Shown: positions 28,578 through 40,255, numbered from the stretch's first letter. The stretch is DNA of 64,000 nt from Thermopolyspora sp044507605 (GCA_044507605.1 JBIQJI010000013.1:37223-101222); one strand, 5' to 3'. The notes: generated by a model from the letters alone, not told the origin. Made by a program: numbers and translations.

Positions 28578-30405
28578 CGCCCCGGCCGCGCCGGGCACCG
28601 CACGACCCCGGACACCCCGCCCGCCGGCCCGGCTGCGGGCCGTGTCGCGCCGGGCCGTCCCCGCCGCGGCCATCGCGCTGGCGGCGGCGATGCTGTCGGT
28701 CGGCTGCGCACTGGTGCCGATGGGCGGCAGCCCCACCGTCGGCGTCGAGAAAGGCACCGGAGACCCGCTCAGCCAGCCCTACTATCGCGTCATCGCCGCC
28801 CCGCCGAAAAAGGGCGGCCAGCCGCTGGAGATCCTGAAAGGCTTCGAGGCGGCGATGGCGAGCGTCGACGACGTACGCCACACCGTGGCCCGCCAGTACC
28901 TCACCGGCGACGCCCTGCGCACCTGGAACCCCTGGGCCGGGGTCACGGTGTACGACCCGGGCAAGTCGGTCAAGAGCCCGGTGCTGTCGGAGGACGAAGA
29001 CACGGCGCAGCTCATCCAGCCGGGCGTGATCGTCGCCACCATCGACGACGAAGGCCGCTACCTGCCCGCCACCGGCACGACCGAGGGCCGGCCGTTCACG
29101 CTCGTCAAGACCCACGGCGAATGGCGCATCTCGTCGGCGCCCCCCGGCCTGCTGCTGTCGGTCGACGACGTGCGGCGGATGTACCGGACGTTCGACCTGT
29201 ACTACCCCGACCCGACGATGACCCGGCTGGTCGTCGACAGCGTGCGCATCCCGGTCAGCCCGCGCGAAAGCTCGGCCGAGTCGCTGGTCGAGCGGCTGCT
29301 GAAAGGGCCCACGAGCGCGCTTCGGGGCGCCGTGCGCAACGCCTTCCCCGAAGGCACCAGACTCAACCGCATCACCGTGGCCGACCAGGGCACCCTGGTG
29401 GTCGACTTCACCTCCGAGATCCTCGCGGCCGGCGCGTCGAAGCGGCGGCTGTCGACCATGAAGGCCCAGCTCAGCTACACGCTCGGCGGCCTCGCCTCCG
29501 GCCGCAGCGTCGAGGTGCAGGTCAACGGCGAACCGTGGCCGCCGTCCGGCCTGACCATCGCGCCCGGCGCCGCCTCCGACTACGACCCCGACGTGCTGCC
29601 CGGCCAGCCCGAGGCGTACTTCATCAAGGACGGCCGGCCGCGCGGGCTGACCGGCACCGACCAGACCCCCGAGCCGCTCGGCCCGGCACCGCCGAAGGGC
29701 CACCTGCTCAGCCACCCGGCGATCTCCGGCGACCCCGTGCCACAGGTGGCCGCGCTGTCCGACGACGGCATCGTCGTGGCCCCCGTCGCCGGGCACGGCC
29801 AGTGGACCCGCTGGATTCGGGGCACCACGCTGACCGCGCCCTCCTGGGACAGGTACGGCGAGCTGTGGAGCGTCGAACGGGTCGGCCCGCGCAAATCCCG
29901 CGTGTGGCACTCCAACGGCGCCGAACCCGTGCAGATGCACGCCCCCGACCTGGAGAAGGCCGACGTGACCGCGTTCAAGGTCGCCCGCGACGGCGTCAGG
30001 GTCGCGGTCGCCCTCGACGACGGCGACGGGCCGCAGGTGCGGGTCGGCGCGATCAACAGGGACAACGACACGATCGGCGGCTGGCAGACCCTCGACGCCA
30101 CCGCCGACGGCGCCGAGGTCGTCGACATCGCCTGGCAGGACGCCCGCACGCTGCTCGTGCTCACCAAGGACAACAAGCAGAACCGCGAGCTGACCGCCTG
30201 GAACGTCACCGACGGCACCCAGCAGACCACGAACGTCCCCAAGTCCGACGCCCGGATCCGCACCATCGCCGCCGCCCCCGACGGCCGCCTGCTCGCCGGC
30301 GCCGACGAGGACGGCGAGATCCTCGCCTGGGAGCCGGACAAGAAGAAGGAATGGCAAACCCTGATCGGCGGCGGAGCCGTGACCCCGGCCTACCCCCTCG
30401 GCTGA
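28567..30405 (+). CDS. lpqB: Lipoprotein LpqB
   Basis: LpqB is the MtrAB accessory lipoprotein that modulates MtrB on the outer face of the membrane. It has 612 residues. A long Arg/Pro-rich lead and hydrophobic segment end in the lipobox LSVGC. A GerMN domain follows (about 190-340, VERLLKGPTSALRGAVRNAFP), then a beta-propeller-like C-terminus (about 380-612). The ATG lies inside the end of mtrB, so translation is coupled. The last 16 bases overlap the convergent comF-family gene. Confidence 0.93.
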   Translation: MRTDAPAAPGTARPRTPRPPARLRAVSRRAVPAAAIALAAAMLSVGCALVPMGGSPTVGVEKGTGDPLSQPYYRVIAAPPKKGGQPLEILKGFEAAMASVDDVRHTVARQYLTGDALRTWNPWAGVTVYDPGKSVKSPVLSEDEDTAQLIQPGVIVATIDDEGRYLPATGTTEGRPFTLVKTHGEWRISSAPPGLLLSVDDVRRMYRTFDLYYPDPTMTRLVVDSVRIPVSPRESSAESLVERLLKGPTSALRGAVRNAFPEGTRLNRITVADQGTLVVDFTSEILAAGASKRRLSTMKAQLSYTLGGLASGRSVEVQVNGEPWPPSGLTIAPGAASDYDPDVLPGQPEAYFIKDGRPRGLTGTDQTPEPLGPAPPKGHLLSHPAISGDPVPQVAALSDDGIVVAPVAGHGQWTRWIRGTTLTAPSWDRYGELWSVERVGPRKSRVWHSNGAEPVQMHAPDLEKADVTAFKVARDGVRVAVALDDGDGPQVRVGAINRDNDTIGGWQTLDATADGAEVVDIAWQDARTLLVLTKDNKQNRELTAWNVTDGTQQTTNVPKSDARIRTIAAAPDGRLLAGADEDGEILAWEPDKKKEWQTLIGGGAVTPAYPLG

Positions 30406-31115
30406 CCTCCCGCCCGGCGGTCGAACCCTCCCGCCCGGCGGTCACTCGGCGGCCGTCGCCGTCGCGGGGTCGCCGCGATCGTGACCGCGAGCGGCACGCA
30501 CGCACCGGCCGCGCGCAGCGCGCGAGCGGCCTCGGCCAGCGTCGCGCCCGTGGTCACGATGTCGTCCACGAGCACGCACACGGCCCCGCGAAGATCGACC
30601 GGGGCGCGGAGGGCACCCGTGACATTGGCGGCCCGCTGCGCGGCGCTCAGCCCTGCCTGGTCGGCCACCCGGCGGCCGGGCCGCAGCACCGGCGCGTACG
30701 TCACGGCGTGACCGCGTCGCACCGCCGCCCGCACGGCGCGCGCCGCGAGGGCGCCCACGGTGTCATGCCCCCGCTGGCGACGGGCGGCCGGCGCGCTCGG
30801 CACGGGCACCACGACCGCCCCGGCCACCCCGGTGGCCGCCAGGGCGGCCCCCAGCACGCCCGCGAGCGACGTCGACAGCGGCCCGGTGAGGGACGTGCGG
30901 CCCCGCTCTTTGTAGGCGACGATGAGCCGCTTGACGACCCCGTCGTAGGGCGCCGCGGACCAGCAGGCCGGCAGGCCCGGTGGCGCCGGGACCGGCGGCC
31001 GGGGCGCGGCGCGGCCCAGCACGGCCGCGCCGCATCGGGGGCAGACGACCGCCCCGCCCGCTCCGCAGCCCTCACACCGCGCCGGCACGACCACATCGAG
31101 CAGCGCCCCCAGCAC
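30390..31115 (-). CDS. ComF-family phosphoribosyltransferase-like protein
   Basis: I choose GTG 31115, with GGAG about 11 bases upstream, giving 241 residues; the frame is open for another 900 bases but the rest has no support. The zinc-ribbon start has C14, C17, C25 and C28. The PRPP loop VCVLVDDIVTTGATLAEAA is near residues 185-202, with QRGHDTVGALAARA earlier. ComF proteins take part in DNA uptake or nucleotide salvage, and the actinobacterial role is unproved. It converges on lpqB and overlaps it by 16 bases. Confidence 0.87.
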   Translation of the reverse strand: MLGALLDVVVPARCEGCGAGGAVVCPRCGAAVLGRAAPRPPVPAPPGLPACWSAAPYDGVVKRLIVAYKERGRTSLTGPLSTSLAGVLGAALAATGVAGAVVVPVPSAPAARRQRGHDTVGALAARAVRAAVRRGHAVTYAPVLRPGRRVADQAGLSAAQRAANVTGALRAPVDLRGAVCVLVDDIVTTGATLAEAARALRAAGACVPLAVTIAATPRRRRPPSDRRAGGFDRRAGGQPRG

Positions 31116-31289
31116 CCCCGACCACCGCTCCGAGGGGGAGCGAATCCGCCCCTGCCGCCCCGTCCCGCGCTCGGAGAGAAAGGGCGTCCGCCCCCACCGC
31201 TGGCCCCGGCGCTCGGAGGGAGAGGCGGCCCTGCCCTGGTGCTCGGCGGAATTTCCCGCTCGGTGCCCGGCACGCCGCCCGGGAGAGCC

Positions 31290-31553
31290 ATGGACCCTGC
31301 GGGGTGGGCGCTGAACGAGCATTGTCTGCCCGAGCTGGGCGAGCCGTTCCGCACGGTCGGCATGTGCCTGTACCGCGACGGGCGCGACAGCGTGGCCTGG
31401 CACGGTGACCGCATCGGGCGCGGCAGCACCGAGGACACCATGGTGGCGATCGTCGCCCTCGGCACCCCGCGTCCCCTGCTCCTGCGCCCCATGGGCGGCG
31501 GCCCGAGGATCCGGCACGATCTCGGCCACGGCGACCTTCTGGTGATGGGCGGC
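31290..31553 (+). pseudogene. Remnant of an AlkB-type 2-oxoglutarate dioxygenase
   Basis: Eighty-eight codons match the middle of bacterial AlkB. LGEPF...CLYRDGRDSVAWHGD supplies the first iron ligands (H38 and D40 of the fragment), followed by TEDTMVAIVALGTPRPLLLR and LGHGDLLVMGG. The expected next part, with the second iron His and the Arg residues that bind 2-oxoglutarate, is absent in all three frames, and so is the N-terminal nucleotide-recognition lid. The frame itself stays open but homology stops abruptly on both sides. I conclude it is a non-functional remnant, truncated rather than frameshifted. Confidence 0.8.
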
Positions 31554-32097
31554 GTGGTGCGCGGAAGGACTATAGGCGCGGGGCGCGCCAGGATGATCGG
31601 AACCGCGTCCGGGGGAGCCTTTGGCGCCGTGGCCGGGAGGGCCATCGGCCTGTCGTCTGGGGGAGCCGTCGGCACCGTGCGGGGCGGGGCGTACGCGATG
31701 GTGGGCGGTGCGGTGGCGGGTGGTGTCGGGGCGGTTCGGAGGTGTCATGGGCGGGACTGTGCCAGTGGAGTCCGACACTTTCCGGGGCCGGTCGACGGGA
31801 CGCCGCGGAGCCCGTCTTCTGGTCATCACGAACCCGTCAAGGGCGGACATGCCGAGGGGCAAGGTGGAGCGTGCGCCCGAGGGGCGTTTCGCGCGACACG
31901 CCCGATGGATCACGGTCTGTGGGCAATGCCAATCGTGACGGACGGTAAAGAGTGCCTTGATCAATGGTGCTGTCCTGGTGGCCACATCCTTGTGACCGGG
32001 CGGAGGTCTGTGCCCGGTCAAGTGCGCGAGCGTCCATCGCGCAAGGGGTGTGGTGTCGCCGATCCGGCGGCCGGCGACGGGGGGTCACCGTCACGTA

Positions 32098-32114
32098 GAT
32101 CACGGAGCGTGATC
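32098..32114. promoter_or_regulatory. Inverted repeat upstream of the hpf promoter
   Basis: GATCACG-GAG-CGTGATC is a perfect 7-3-7 repeat ending 18 bases before the -35 of the adjoining promoter. That position suits an activator. The binding protein cannot be named from sequence. Confidence 0.45.
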
Positions 32115-32132
32115 ATCCGGCCGGTCGGCGGG

Positions 32133-32161
32133 CTGACATTCGAGACGGCAGCGGCTAGCGT
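32133..32161 (+). promoter_or_regulatory. Probable hpf promoter
   Basis: CTGACA (32133-32138), a 17-base spacer and TAGCGT (32156-32161) form a plausible primary-sigma promoter. It implies a leader of about 370 bases before the hpf GTG. Spacing is ideal; the -10 matches only moderately. Confidence 0.45.
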
Positions 32162-32538
32162 GCGAGGCATGGCACCCGTTCGGGTCCGTGGTTGCGTCGG
32201 GCCGGCCTCTTCGGAGGCTCCCGTCCGGCAAGCCGATGCCAGCCGCAGGCGAAACGGCCCACGTAAGGCGACTCTTCGTCGACCGATCACGGTGCGGCTT
32301 AGAGGTAAGTCCTGCCCTCCCGGGGGTCCGGATGACCCTCGTAAGAGGAGAAGGGCAGTAGTGGCGAGATGGCCGCGAACCCCTCAGCAGGCGGATGTGG
32401 GGACGAAGACCAGGTCGGCCGGACGGGTGCCGGTCGCATCGGGCGGGGCAGGCCCGCGCCTCCGGCGCGGCCCGTCCCGTCCGCGCGGCGAGTTTCACAC
32501 AGGGAGCCACAGTCGACGGACGAAGGGGGGCTGCTTAG

Positions 32539-33225
32539 GTGGACATCATCGTCAAGGGCCGGCACACAGGGGTGAGCGACCGTTTCCGCGATCACGTGTC
32601 GACGAAGCTGGCCAGGATCGAGCGTCTCGACAGCAAGCTGATCCGGGTCGACGTGGAGGTGTGCAAGGAGCGTAACCCCCGGCTGAGCGATCAGTCGGAG
32701 CGGGTCGAGCTCACGATCTACTCCCGGGGCCCGGTGATCCGGGCCGAGGCGTCCGCGCCCGACCGGTTCGCCGCCCTGGACCTCGCGCTGGGCAAGCTGG
32801 AGTCGCGGCTGCGCAAGATCAGCGACCGGCGCAAGATCCACTATGGCAATCAGTGCCCGCAGTCGGTGGCCGAGATCACCGGGGCCCTGGGCAGGCTCGA
32901 CGAGGTCAGGGCGACCTCCGGCGAGCCCGGCTCCGCGTCCTCGCCCGCGCCGGAGCCCGCGCCTACGGCGGTCGCCGAGCCGGCCCCCGACGACATGTCG
33001 ATCGACGAGCCGATCGTGCCCATCGAGATGGACGGCGACGGGCCGCTCGTGGTGCGGGAGAAGATCCACAAGGCCGACCCGATGACCGTCGACCAGGCCC
33101 TGCTGGAGATGGAGCTCGTCGGCCACGACTTCTATCTGTTCCGCGACAAGGAAAACGGCATGCCCAGCGTCGTCTACCGGCGCCGCGGCTACCACTACGG
33201 CGTCCTGCGCCTCGTCGAGCCGTAG
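32539..33225 (+). CDS. hpf: Long-form ribosome hibernation promoting factor
   Basis: HPF binds the small ribosomal subunit and dimerises 70S ribosomes into inactive 100S particles in stationary phase or stress. It has 228 residues, typical of the long form. The N-terminal HPF domain (1-105) includes MDIIVKGRHTGVSDRFRDHV. A Pro/Ala linker (130-165) leads to the C-terminal dimerisation domain (168-228) with VVREKIHKADPMTVDQALLEM and GHDFYLFRDKE. The GTG start fits the family N-terminus. The inverted repeat and promoter upstream suggest regulated expression. Confidence 0.95.
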   Translation: MDIIVKGRHTGVSDRFRDHVSTKLARIERLDSKLIRVDVEVCKERNPRLSDQSERVELTIYSRGPVIRAEASAPDRFAALDLALGKLESRLRKISDRRKIHYGNQCPQSVAEITGALGRLDEVRATSGEPGSASSPAPEPAPTAVAEPAPDDMSIDEPIVPIEMDGDGPLVVREKIHKADPMTVDQALLEMELVGHDFYLFRDKENGMPSVVYRRRGYHYGVLRLVEP

Positions 33226-33446
33226 CCCTTCCCGCAGACCTCGTCCGCGCCGACGCCGTCCGCACGGGCCGGCGTGATCCGCCGGAGCGGCCCGCACCGA
33301 TCCGGTGGTTCCCGCCCGGCCCGTGCCCGACGGCGGTCACCGGGCGCCGCCGGCCGCGGCCCCGCCTCCCGGCTGCGCCACCGGACGGGAAGCCGTGTCA
33401 TGATGGCGTTCCCGGCTGGTTTCACAGCCCCCAGCAAGGAGGAGGC

Positions 33447-34151
33447 GTGACGCGACCCGACGAGGCGGACCCCCCGGCCCGAGGTGGCGAGCCGATCCGC
33501 GTACTGATCGTGGACGATCACGCGTTGATCCGCCGCAGTCTCGAGTTGGCGCTCACAGCGGAGGCGGACATCGAGGTGGTCGGTGAGGCGAGCGATGGGC
33601 AGGAGGCGGCCGAGCTCGCCGGTCGCCTTCTGCCCGACGTCGTGCTCATGGACGTACGTATGCCGCGAAGAAGCGGCATTGAGGCGACGAGAAGCATCAA
33701 GGAGGCCGTGCCCAGCACGCGCATCATCATGCTGACGGTGAGCGACGAGGAGGAGGACCTCTTCGACGCGATCAAGGCGGGGGCCACCGGCTACCTGCTC
33801 AAGGACGTCCAGATCGACGAGGTGCCCGACGCGGTGCGCGGCGTGCACGAAGGCCAGTCTCTGATCAATCCGGCGATGGCCGCCAAGCTGATCAGTGAGT
33901 TCGCGAGCATGAGCCGCAAGGAGGCCGAGCGGCCGCCGCAGCTGCCGGTGCCGAGGCTCACCGACCGCGAGATGGAGGTCCTGCGTCTCGTCGCCAAGGG
34001 CATGAACAACCGCGAGATCGCCAAGGACCTGTACATCTCCGAGAACACCGTGAAGAACCACGTGCGCAACATCCTGGAGAAGCTGCAGCTGCATTCCCGG
34101 ATGGAGGCCGTGGTCTACGCGGTGCGCGAGCGCCTGCTGGAGATCACCTGA
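33447..34151 (+). CDS. NarL/FixJ-family response regulator (orphan)
   Basis: The protein has 234 residues; GTG 33447 follows AAGGAGGAGG, a near-perfect ribosome-binding site. The receiver domain has the acidic pair D23-D24, phospho-acceptor D69 (VVLMDVRMP) and conserved Lys (GYLLKD). A short linker leads to a LuxR-type helix-turn-helix (about 168-228) with LTDREMEVLRLVAKGMNNREIA and ISENTVKNHVRNILEKL. No kinase gene is adjacent, so its partner is elsewhere. It sits between hpf and ycaQ, and its targets are unknown. Confidence 0.9.
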   Translation: MTRPDEADPPARGGEPIRVLIVDDHALIRRSLELALTAEADIEVVGEASDGQEAAELAGRLLPDVVLMDVRMPRRSGIEATRSIKEAVPSTRIIMLTVSDEEEDLFDAIKAGATGYLLKDVQIDEVPDAVRGVHEGQSLINPAMAAKLISEFASMSRKEAERPPQLPVPRLTDREMEVLRLVAKGMNNREIAKDLYISENTVKNHVRNILEKLQLHSRMEAVVYAVRERLLEIT

Positions 34152-34229
34152 CCGCCACGGGGTGCCGGTCGACCGCGCCCGGCCGCGTGGACGGCCCCTG
34201 ACGCCCACCGGCGCGCGGCCTTCGTCGCC

Positions 34230-34294
34230 GCGCCGGTCAGCCGGTCCGCAGCGCCGGGGCGCGCGCCGGTCAGCCGGTCCGCAGCGCCGGGGCG
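34230..34294 (+). repeat. 33-bp tandem duplication across the ycaQ stop codon
   Basis: A 32-base block at 34230-34261 recurs at 34263-34294, period 33. The minus-strand glycosylase gene ends inside the right copy (stop at 34272-34270), and the left copy carries the same stop triplet at 34239-34237, in frame. It looks like a recent in-place duplication of the gene end, harmless because the first stop is still used. Confidence 0.8.
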
Positions 34295-35508
34295 AGGGCG
34301 GCGGGGGTCACGCGGTCGGCTCTGACGTCGGTGCAGCCGACCCAGGTCGCGGCCCCCGCGAGGGCGGTGCGCACCGCCTCGACGTCGCGGGGACGGGTGT
34401 GGCCGGGCTCGAAGGCCACGTGGCGGGCCACCAGCGTGGTGCCTTCGCGGGCGGGGTCGACCCGGGCGATCAGCCGGCCGCCGGCGAGGACGGGCATCGC
34501 GAAGTAGCCGTGCACGCGCTTGTGTTTCGGGACGTACGCCTCCAGCCGGTGGTCGAACCCGAAGACCCGCGCGGTGCGGGCGCGGTCCCAGACCAGCGAG
34601 TCGAACGGCGACAGCAGCGTGGTGCGGTGACGGCCGCGCGGCGTGGTCGCGACGGCCTCCGGGTCGGCCCAGGCGTTGGCCGCCGCGCGGTCTCGGCCGC
34701 CGCCGCGCGCGGCGGGCCAGCTGGCGACCCGGACGGGTGTCAGCCCCGCGGCGCCGCTGCGCAGGGCTTCGTCGAGGATGGCGGCGTGGCGGCCGTTGAG
34801 GCGCAGGAAGTCGACCAGGTCGGCGCGGCCGGCCACGCCGAGGGAGCGGGCGGCGATGCGCGCCAGCCGGGTCACGCACTCCTCGTCGGACAGGTCGGCG
34901 GCGAGCAGCTCGGCGGGCACGACCCGCTCGGCCAGGTCGTACACGCGCCGCCAGCCGATGCGCCGGGTGCACACCACCTCGCCGATGTCGAGCAGGAACT
35001 CCACGCTGATCTTGACATCGGACCAGTCCCACCACTCGCCCGCCTTCGCCGCCGAGCCGTTGCCGGAGGGCACCCGGGCCCCGCCCAGCTCCGCGGTGGT
35101 GACGGGCCCTTCGCGGCGCACCTGGTCGAGCACCTTGTCGATGGTGGGCGGCACCTCGTGCCAGCGGTAGCGGCGCTCGCGGAAGGCGCGGCGGCGGAAC
35201 GCGTACAGCGGCCAGTGCTCGATCGGCAGCACGCACGCGGCATGGCACCAGTACTCGAACGCCTGGGCCGGCCGGTGCCAGTAGGCCCGCTCGATCTTCT
35301 CGCGGGCCACGGCGCCGAGCCTGGAGTAGGCGACCAGCTCGTGTGAGCGGGCCAGCACGGAGATCGTGTCGAGCTGCACCGCGCCGAGCCGCCGCAGCAT
35401 CGCGGCGGGCCCGCCGCGGCGCCCATCGGCACCGAGCAGGCCCTGCGCCCGCAGGATGACGCGCCGCGCCTCATCGGCCGAGAGCTCCATCACACCCATG
35501 CCCCGCAT
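34270..35508 (-). CDS. YcaQ/AlkZ-type winged-helix DNA glycosylase
   Basis: The protein has about 412 residues from ATG 35508; ATG 35499 and 35490 and TTG 35529 are alternatives. It belongs to the HTH_42 family, whose members unhook interstrand crosslinks or excise bulky alkyl adducts. VQLD near residue 45 gives the catalytic Q-hydrophobic-D motif of the YcaQ branch, unlike Q-x-Q of the AlkZ antibiotic-resistance branch. LLSPFDSLVWDR and RVHGYFAMPVL are conserved later segments. It probably repairs crosslinks, perhaps protecting against DNA-alkylating metabolites. It stands alone, with its 3' end duplicated. Confidence 0.83.
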   Translation of the reverse strand: MRGMGVMELSADEARRVILRAQGLLGADGRRGGPAAMLRRLGAVQLDTISVLARSHELVAYSRLGAVAREKIERAYWHRPAQAFEYWCHAACVLPIEHWPLYAFRRRAFRERRYRWHEVPPTIDKVLDQVRREGPVTTAELGGARVPSGNGSAAKAGEWWDWSDVKISVEFLLDIGEVVCTRRIGWRRVYDLAERVVPAELLAADLSDEECVTRLARIAARSLGVAGRADLVDFLRLNGRHAAILDEALRSGAAGLTPVRVASWPAARGGGRDRAAANAWADPEAVATTPRGRHRTTLLSPFDSLVWDRARTARVFGFDHRLEAYVPKHKRVHGYFAMPVLAGGRLIARVDPAREGTTLVARHVAFEPGHTRPRDVEAVRTALAGAATWVGCTDVRADRVTPAALAPALRTG

Positions 35509-35569
35509 GCTACCGAGGCGCACCGACAAAAGACGTATGCCGGTGTCGGGTGCTGGGCCCGGGCGGGAA

Positions 35570-35884
35570 TTATTCGGCCCGCGTGCGGTGTTCGAATGGG
35601 GAGTGGTGCTCCTGGGTGGGGAGCGTGCGGCGGGCGTCGACGATGACGTCGGAGAAGATGTCGACGAGCAGTGCGATCACTCCGCCTGCCGCGACGATGC
35701 CGACACCGGTCCACACCACGGGCCACTGCGGCCCGAGGCACAGGCCCACACCGCCGAGGATGAAACCGCCGAGGATCACCGCGACCGCGAGCCACGACTT
35801 GGGCCGCCCGGCGTGGCTGCCGCCCAGCACCAGATCGTCTTCGTGCCCGCCGGGCTCGCCTCCGGACCGCTGTGTGGCGTTCAT
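35570..35884 (-). CDS. HGxxPAAW-family small membrane protein
   Basis: I choose ATG 35884 (MNATQRSGG), with GGAG upstream, giving 104 residues; the frame is open to 36022. The conserved segment is HAGRPKSW followed by two membrane helices, about 40-60 and 66-88, with GPQW between them. This matches the actinobacterial HGxxPAAW family, whose role is unknown. It is divergent from secA, across a 281-base gap. Confidence 0.8.
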   Translation of the reverse strand: MNATQRSGGEPGGHEDDLVLGGSHAGRPKSWLAVAVILGGFILGGVGLCLGPQWPVVWTGVGIVAAGGVIALLVDIFSDVIVDARRTLPTQEHHSPFEHRTRAE

Positions 35885-36165
35885 CGCGTCTCCTCGAATC
35901 GGTGTGCCTTGCCCCGGACTTGGGGATACGCCCCCCGGAAGCATGGTACGAGGTGGCTGTCCCGGTGCCGCGACCGGCATTGGCCGCCGAGAACCCGAAC
36001 GCCCCGCGCCCACGTCCTTCACGTTGGCTGTGTCTGGTGACGGAACGGCCTACCATGGCTATCGGGGAAGTGTGTCCTCGGGCTCACCTGCACAGTCCAG
36101 AACGTCTCTCGTCCTCAACACCGCGGCGTCTCGCCACGGTAGACCCGCGAGGAGCTTAAAGAAAA

Positions 36166-38970
<2,805 letters not shown>

Positions 38971-38987
38971 CCCGGCGACCTGCCGCC

Positions 38988-39020
38988 AAGGCCCGTGCCC
39001 GCACGTCCGGCACGGGCCTT
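38988..39020 (+). terminator. secA terminator hairpin
   Basis: AAGGCCCGTGCC (38988-38999) and GGCACGGGCCTT (39009-39020) form a perfect 12-bp stem with a 9-base loop, 17 bases after the secA stop. There is no U-run, the usual actinomycete form. Confidence 0.82.
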
Positions 39021-39190
39021 CGCCGTGCCCGCGAGGGCGCGACCGGCCCAGGGCGCGCGGACGGGCCCCAGGACCCCCGCGAGACGCGGCGCCGCACACA
39101 CGCTCCCGGCGCCGCCCGTCACGCTGTCCCCGCCGTCACCCGGTCTCGGTCGGCCACCCGGTCTCGCCCGGTCAAGCGGTCTCGGGCCGG

Positions 39191-40255
39191 TCAAGCGGTC
39201 TCGAAGTCGGTGCACAGCCACTGGACGCCCTGGCGTTCGAGCCGCAGAGCCAGGGCGTGGCGGCGGGCGCCGCAGCGCACCAGCAGGCAGATCTCGGCGA
39301 CGTCGTCGCGCGGCCGCTGCACGCGAGGGCGGCCCGCGAAGGGGGGCCGGGAGGCGTCCAGCATCCGGCCGGCCCGGACGAGCTCGCCGTGGGCGCGCTC
39401 GGTGAAGCGATCGGCGAGCGTGGCCGGTGGCCGCCTGCCCGCCAGCACCTCGGCCACCGCCTGCCCCAGGCCCCGCAGCCACCGGCCGTCCGGCAGTTCC
39501 CCGGCGGCGGGTCGCGGCGCGGCGGAGGGCCGGGGGCGGGGACGCACACGCGGAGCGGCGAACGGCCGCACGTTGTCGCCGGGCAAGGGCCCGGTCGGCC
39601 CGAGCACGGCCCTGGCAGGCGGCGCGTCCCGCGCGTCCCGGGCCGGCGCGCCGGGCGGGGCCACGGCGGGAGCGGCGTGCGGCAGCGGGGCGTGGCGCCC
39701 GGGGGCGTAAGACTCAGGAGCGTGGGACAGGGCCAGCGCGCCGTAGGTGGGCGGCGGGCCGGACCGCGCCGGCGGCCTGGCGGCCGAGACCGGCGTGACG
39801 GGCCCACGCTCATCGTCGTACGGAGGATCGGCCGACGGCACGGCCGTGAGCCTGAGCGGCCGCGTGGGCCGGGCCATCAGGTCCGGCGGGGTCGATAGGG
39901 ACCCTGGCGTCGGCGGCTTCGGCGGGGCCGGCAGGTCCGGCGGGTCCGGTGCGGCCGGTGGGATTGATAGAGACGGCACGTTCGGTCGGGTCGGCGAGGG
40001 CGGCAGGTCCGATGGGATGGGCGGGTCCGGCGGAGTCGGCTGGTCCGGTCTCGAAAGAGACGGCGGGATCGGCATATCCGCTCGGTACGAAGGGCTCGGC
40101 AGGTCCCGCGGGGCCGGGGGAGCCTGCGGCTCCTGCTTGTCCGGCCGGAGCGGCTGTCGTTGCCGTGCGTCCGCTGGAATCGATGGGGGTGGCGGGGCCG
40201 GCGTGTCCGCTCGGGACGAGGGGCTCGGCAGGGACATCGGGGTCGAGGTGGGCAT
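39191..40255 (-). CDS. Rv3235-family protein with long Pro-rich N-terminus
   Basis: The protein has 354 residues. The first 235 are Pro/Ser/Ala-rich and low-complexity. The C-terminal domain (about 245-354) is the conserved part: LGQAVAEVLAGRRPPATLADRFTERA, then CLLVRCGARRHALALRLERQGVQWLCTDFE. This is the Rv3235-type domain encoded close to secA in mycobacteria and streptomycetes. Function is unknown; the folded domain plus linker suggests an adaptor that tethers a partner. It may start inside the Pro-rich part, as no strong ribosome-binding site marks the ATG. Confidence 0.78.
   Translation of the reverse strand: MPTSTPMSLPSPSSRADTPAPPPPSIPADARQRQPLRPDKQEPQAPPAPRDLPSPSYRADMPIPPSLSRPDQPTPPDPPIPSDLPPSPTRPNVPSLSIPPAAPDPPDLPAPPKPPTPGSLSTPPDLMARPTRPLRLTAVPSADPPYDDERGPVTPVSAARPPARSGPPPTYGALALSHAPESYAPGRHAPLPHAAPAVAPPGAPARDARDAPPARAVLGPTGPLPGDNVRPFAAPRVRPRPRPSAAPRPAAGELPDGRWLRGLGQAVAEVLAGRRPPATLADRFTERAHGELVRAGRMLDASRPPFAGRPRVQRPRDDVAEICLLVRCGARRHALALRLERQGVQWLCTDFETA

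Larger units (their letters stand above)
31116..32538. other. Gene-poor stretch between comF and hpf
   Basis: About 1.4 kb holds no intact gene that I can support. It contains an alkB fragment (31290-31553), low-complexity GGG/GGA-rich DNA (31600-31740), a somewhat AT-richer segment (31780-32160), an inverted repeat (32098-32114) and a promoter (32133-32161). Between the promoter and hpf lies a leader of about 370 bases. The open frames here are frame shadows without family resemblance. Confidence 0.6.

Noticed and set aside
31884..31900. GTTTCGCGCGACACG resembling a parS centromere site
   Set aside because: It matches the 16-bp parS palindrome only in the left half, and the right half is not the complement. 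There are no parA/parB genes or other copies nearby.
31621..31938. Possible small gene in the comF-hpf gap
   Set aside because: Composition is low-complexity, there is no ribosome-binding site and no recognisable family, and it overlaps other equally likely frames.
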